This document shows, one piece after another, positions 61,270 to 64,000 of a DNA stretch of 64,000 nucleotides. This stretch comes from Enoplosus armatus. Taxonomy: Eukaryota > Chordata > Actinopteri > Centrarchiformes > Enoplosidae. Every line of letters begins with the position of its first letter. The stretch's first letter is position 1. The notes below the pieces were generated by a model. It was given only the letters and a program-made list of their open reading frames with translations, made no database searches and was not told where the DNA came from. The translations under genes were made by a program, and so were the position numbers. The DNA is taken from positions 18,261,026-18,325,025 of the forward strand of contig NC_092200.1 of NCBI RefSeq assembly GCF_043641665.1, given 5' to 3'.

Positions 61270-62963
61270 CCCCCGATGAGCTTGAAACGTTCGAAAGACG
61301 CGGCGATCACCAGGCCGGGAGGGTCTCTTTTGCAAGCCGCCCCAACTTTTTGGAAGTGTAACTCTTGGATCTTTTGATAAATATGGGCTCAGGTCAAAGC
61401 AGCAATTTAGGTCTTTGTGTTGAGGCGTCATTTACTCGCCTGACGTCTCTACGAGGGTTTAGGGCGCGTGCACAAGAGTGTATATATGTATGTGTACAGT
61501 ATATATACAGTTCAAGTGCAACCAATGAAAACACCATACACCTTCAGTGGTTTCTTAGTCGCACCAGACAATCACCAGCTCCCTCTCTCTTTCCTTTTTT
61601 TTTTTTTTTTTTTCTTTTTTTATCTCTCTCCTCTTTTTTTCCTCGTGGTTAAAACTAGGTATTGGGTGTGTTTGCAGGTATAATAATCCAACGTTGCACA
61701 TGAGGAGTGGTCATCATGAAAAGAGCACACAGTCTCTTCATCCCGCTTATCAAAAGAATGCTGTTCGCTTTCTTTCTTTTTCCACATGAAAGCTAAAAAA
61801 AAAAATACAAAGGTCAGTCTGACTCACAGGCCAAAACTGAGATTTCTTCTTTTTTTTTTTTTTTATTGTACGCATTTATTAGTCTAGTAATGAATTAGCT
61901 CTCTTCTTGTCTCCGCGTCCGACGTCCCTTCTGCTACGTCAAATCAGGTTACAAAGATATAAGAAAATCTACAGTTGAGATTTCGCCCTCTTTTCTCAGA
62001 GAAAGTATTTATTCATGGCCTATCAAAGAGACATGGAGATATTGCCGGGCTGCCTTCACACACGGGGGGGGGGGGGGGGTGGGGGGGCAGTCTCTGCAGT
62101 TCCAAATCTCGCAGCCAATCAGGACATGAAGGTCTTTGATCATTCGGCGAGGCTACAAGTTGTGTTGTTGCACTGTTTCCTCCCCTAAAAAATTCTGTCA
62201 CGTAGCTCAGTGTAACGTTAAACACGAAAGAACGATTTTACTGGACTCTGATTGGCTTTTCTAGTTCCATTTGTACATCAATTACTCTCCCTCATAATGG
62301 GTACAATGCAGTTTCTTTTCACGTCTAAATGTTTTGTATAATTGAAAAGTCTGTCATATTCCTATTATAGTAGTTGTTATACTGTCAGAGGCGCCGAACC
62401 TGTTACAATCAAATTTAACCAAAAAAACGCTCTGTTGGTCGTGATGACACGGTCCCATTTAATGGAACATTCCAGCATTTTAGCAAATCTTCTTGTTTGC
62501 TGTCCTCCCCAGACGCAGATGAGGAGATTTATTTCGCTTTTATCTCTGTGTGGACAGTACTTAAAACTGGTCCAGGATGTATTTAGCCTAGCTGGGTGCA
62601 AAGACTGGAAACTGCTTAACTGTTCAGTTATGGTTTGTTTGTATAGATATTGTGTGAAGTCACATCACACACCTTCTATTTTTGTATGTTAAATATAAGA
62701 TAAGATAAGATACGTGACAGAGCTTCTCCTCTGATGTAGCTAGGCTGCGTCTGTACTGGGCACACGGAGATGATATCCATGTTCTGCCAGCACACACAAT
62801 AGTATCAAAGACAGAAAAGCAACAAATACTCACGTTGGACATGCTAAAAAAAATGGCTAATGTTTGGCCTGTTGATTCGATAAATGACTTAAACCTGCAT
62901 TAATTAATGTTTCTGGCTAGTAGCCCCAGTGTACTACAATCACATCAAAGTCACACACTAACC

Positions 62964-62999
<36 letters not shown>

Positions 63000-63139
63000 T
63001 GTTTGGATCACAAATGATACTTGTACATATTTTTTCCGTTTGGTATTTTTTATTAAACCCATATGCTCTAACAGTAATTTTTTTCTAACCCAAAATGAAT
63101 CATTCGTCGGCAGACCTTTTAAAGAAAACTGAAAAACTG

Positions 63140-63360
63140 TGTTCAACCCCTACACCTTAGTACTTTGCTTGGGAGGGATCTGCCCTCATTATTCCTGGCA
63201 GATTTGCTCCCGCTTGTCCGGGTTGGTTGGATGACGCTAGTGGACCACACTTTTCAAATAGTGCCACGGATTCTCATTTGAACGTTCTCCTTTTCGTCGT
63301 TTCACCACTCCCGTGTTGCTTTGGCCTTGTGCTTGGGAACATTGTCCCACGACAGCAGAG
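63140..63360. mobile_element. Degenerate DNA-transposon-like fragment
   Basis: GGCAGATTTGCTCCCGCTTG, ATAGTGCCACGGATTCTCAT and GCTTGGGAACATTGTCC resemble a repeated fish sequence that I link to Tc1-like or related DNA transposons. No readable transposase motif remains, so the class is open. Confidence 0.35.
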
Positions 63361-64000
63361 AGACAATCGAACGTAGTGGAGCGCTTAGCGGCTAAATAGC
63401 CAGGTTTTTTTTTTTTCTCAGGAGTTTGTGGGAGAGACCAAACCAGTGATAAAAGGAGAGAGAATATTAAAGTAGGTTAACCACAAACAGGTCAGCCATA
63501 AAAAGCCAGAGATATGGAGTGGCGGTGTCTCTTTTAGGTTGTTTGGATGGGTTTTTTTCTGCCCCCTAGTGGCCAAAAATGGATTAATGCAGATTTAATT
63601 GGTTCATCAATTTGATTGATTTACTGTCCTTTGATTAACTGATTGTTTTAAGCAGTCACTAACATTAACGCAAGCGATGAATGGACGCGTCTATTGTATA
63701 TTTGCATTGCATCGAAGTCAAAGTCCCATCCCTCGTTTGTATTAAGTCGTTCTCCTTCGTAGCAATAACATGTCAGGCTTTCTTTCCCATCAGAAGAGAG
63801 GATGAGAACACATTGAAGGTCTCATTCAGTTGCCCCTTCAAATCTCTATTTTTGTAATTATCACTGAAGCACTTATGAATAAGGACTCCGGGCAGGAACA
63901 TGCAAAAAGCAGCACTTTAAATCAAGCTGTAACGTTCCCTCATCGCTAATGAAATGGCCACTCATGTCGTCGCTGCTTGGAAACAAACGGACTCTGAAAA

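Larger units (their letters stand above)
59945..64000 (+). other. plppr5 3' UTR (end unknown) and 3' flank
   Basis: No coding sequence recognised. Simple repeats: TG 60039-60060, poly-A 60136-60151, GTT near 61119-61139, poly-T 61590-61611 and 61849-61864, G run 62063-62087, AT 62964-62990. A degenerate transposon-like fragment lies at 63140-63360. Where the 3' UTR stops cannot be told. Confidence 0.6.

Noticed and set aside
1..64000. CRISPR arrays, bacterial operons, tRNA or rRNA genes
   Set aside because: The only tandem arrays are simple repeats and minisatellites; no spacer-repeat pattern, tRNA box pair or rRNA segment was recognised.

Overview
This window reads as vertebrate, almost certainly teleost fish, nuclear DNA. 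The grounds are a multi-exon gene with GT/AG introns of 3 to 20 kb, very abundant CA/TG, CT and AT microsatellites, poly-A/poly-T and poly-G runs, and scattered decayed retroelement and Tc1-like remnants of kinds common in ray-finned fish. Nothing bacterial, phage-like or CRISPR-like was seen.

One protein-coding gene fills most of the window on the + strand: a PLPPR5-like gene (phospholipid phosphatase-related protein 5, also called LPPR5/PRG5). I place six coding exons at 5494-5697, 26039-26171, 38127-38377, 50049-50225, 53544-53678 and 59915-59944. They splice in frame to 309 codons plus a TGA. The product is a six-pass membrane protein of the lipid phosphate phosphatase superfamily in which the catalytic residues are replaced, as expected for the PLPPR branch. 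Such proteins are linked in the literature to neurite and filopodium outgrowth.

Layout: 1-5230 is upstream sequence with repeats; 5230-5493 is a GC-rich leader loaded with CA, CT, GCA and GA repeats and upstream ATGs; 5494-59944 is the gene; 59945-64000 holds the 3' UTR, whose end is not fixed, and 3' flank. Introns carry degenerate LINE 3' ends (about 10768-11108 minus, 18170-18500 plus), two Tc1-like transposase remnants (30210-30440 and 54840-55330, both minus), several unnamed dispersed repeat families with more than one copy here, and a roughly 1 kb pure-pyrimidine minisatellite (51706-52699).

The most interesting material lies near the 3' end of the gene. Exon 5 is bracketed by a 44-nt TG repeat before its acceptor and a 33-nt CA repeat beginning 5 nt after its donor GT starts. 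These are complementary in the RNA and are also classic splice-regulatory repeats. Exon 5 is 135 nt and in phase, so it can be skipped without a frameshift. About 740 nt further on, 54419-54535 is an unreported-looking candidate alternative last exon: an AG acceptor, 38 in-phase codons with the same codon preference as the gene, an acidic start and an amphipathic helix, then TGA. Used instead of exon 6, it would swap the 9-residue tail for 38 residues. All family assignments come from reading the sequence and recalling the families; no database search was run.
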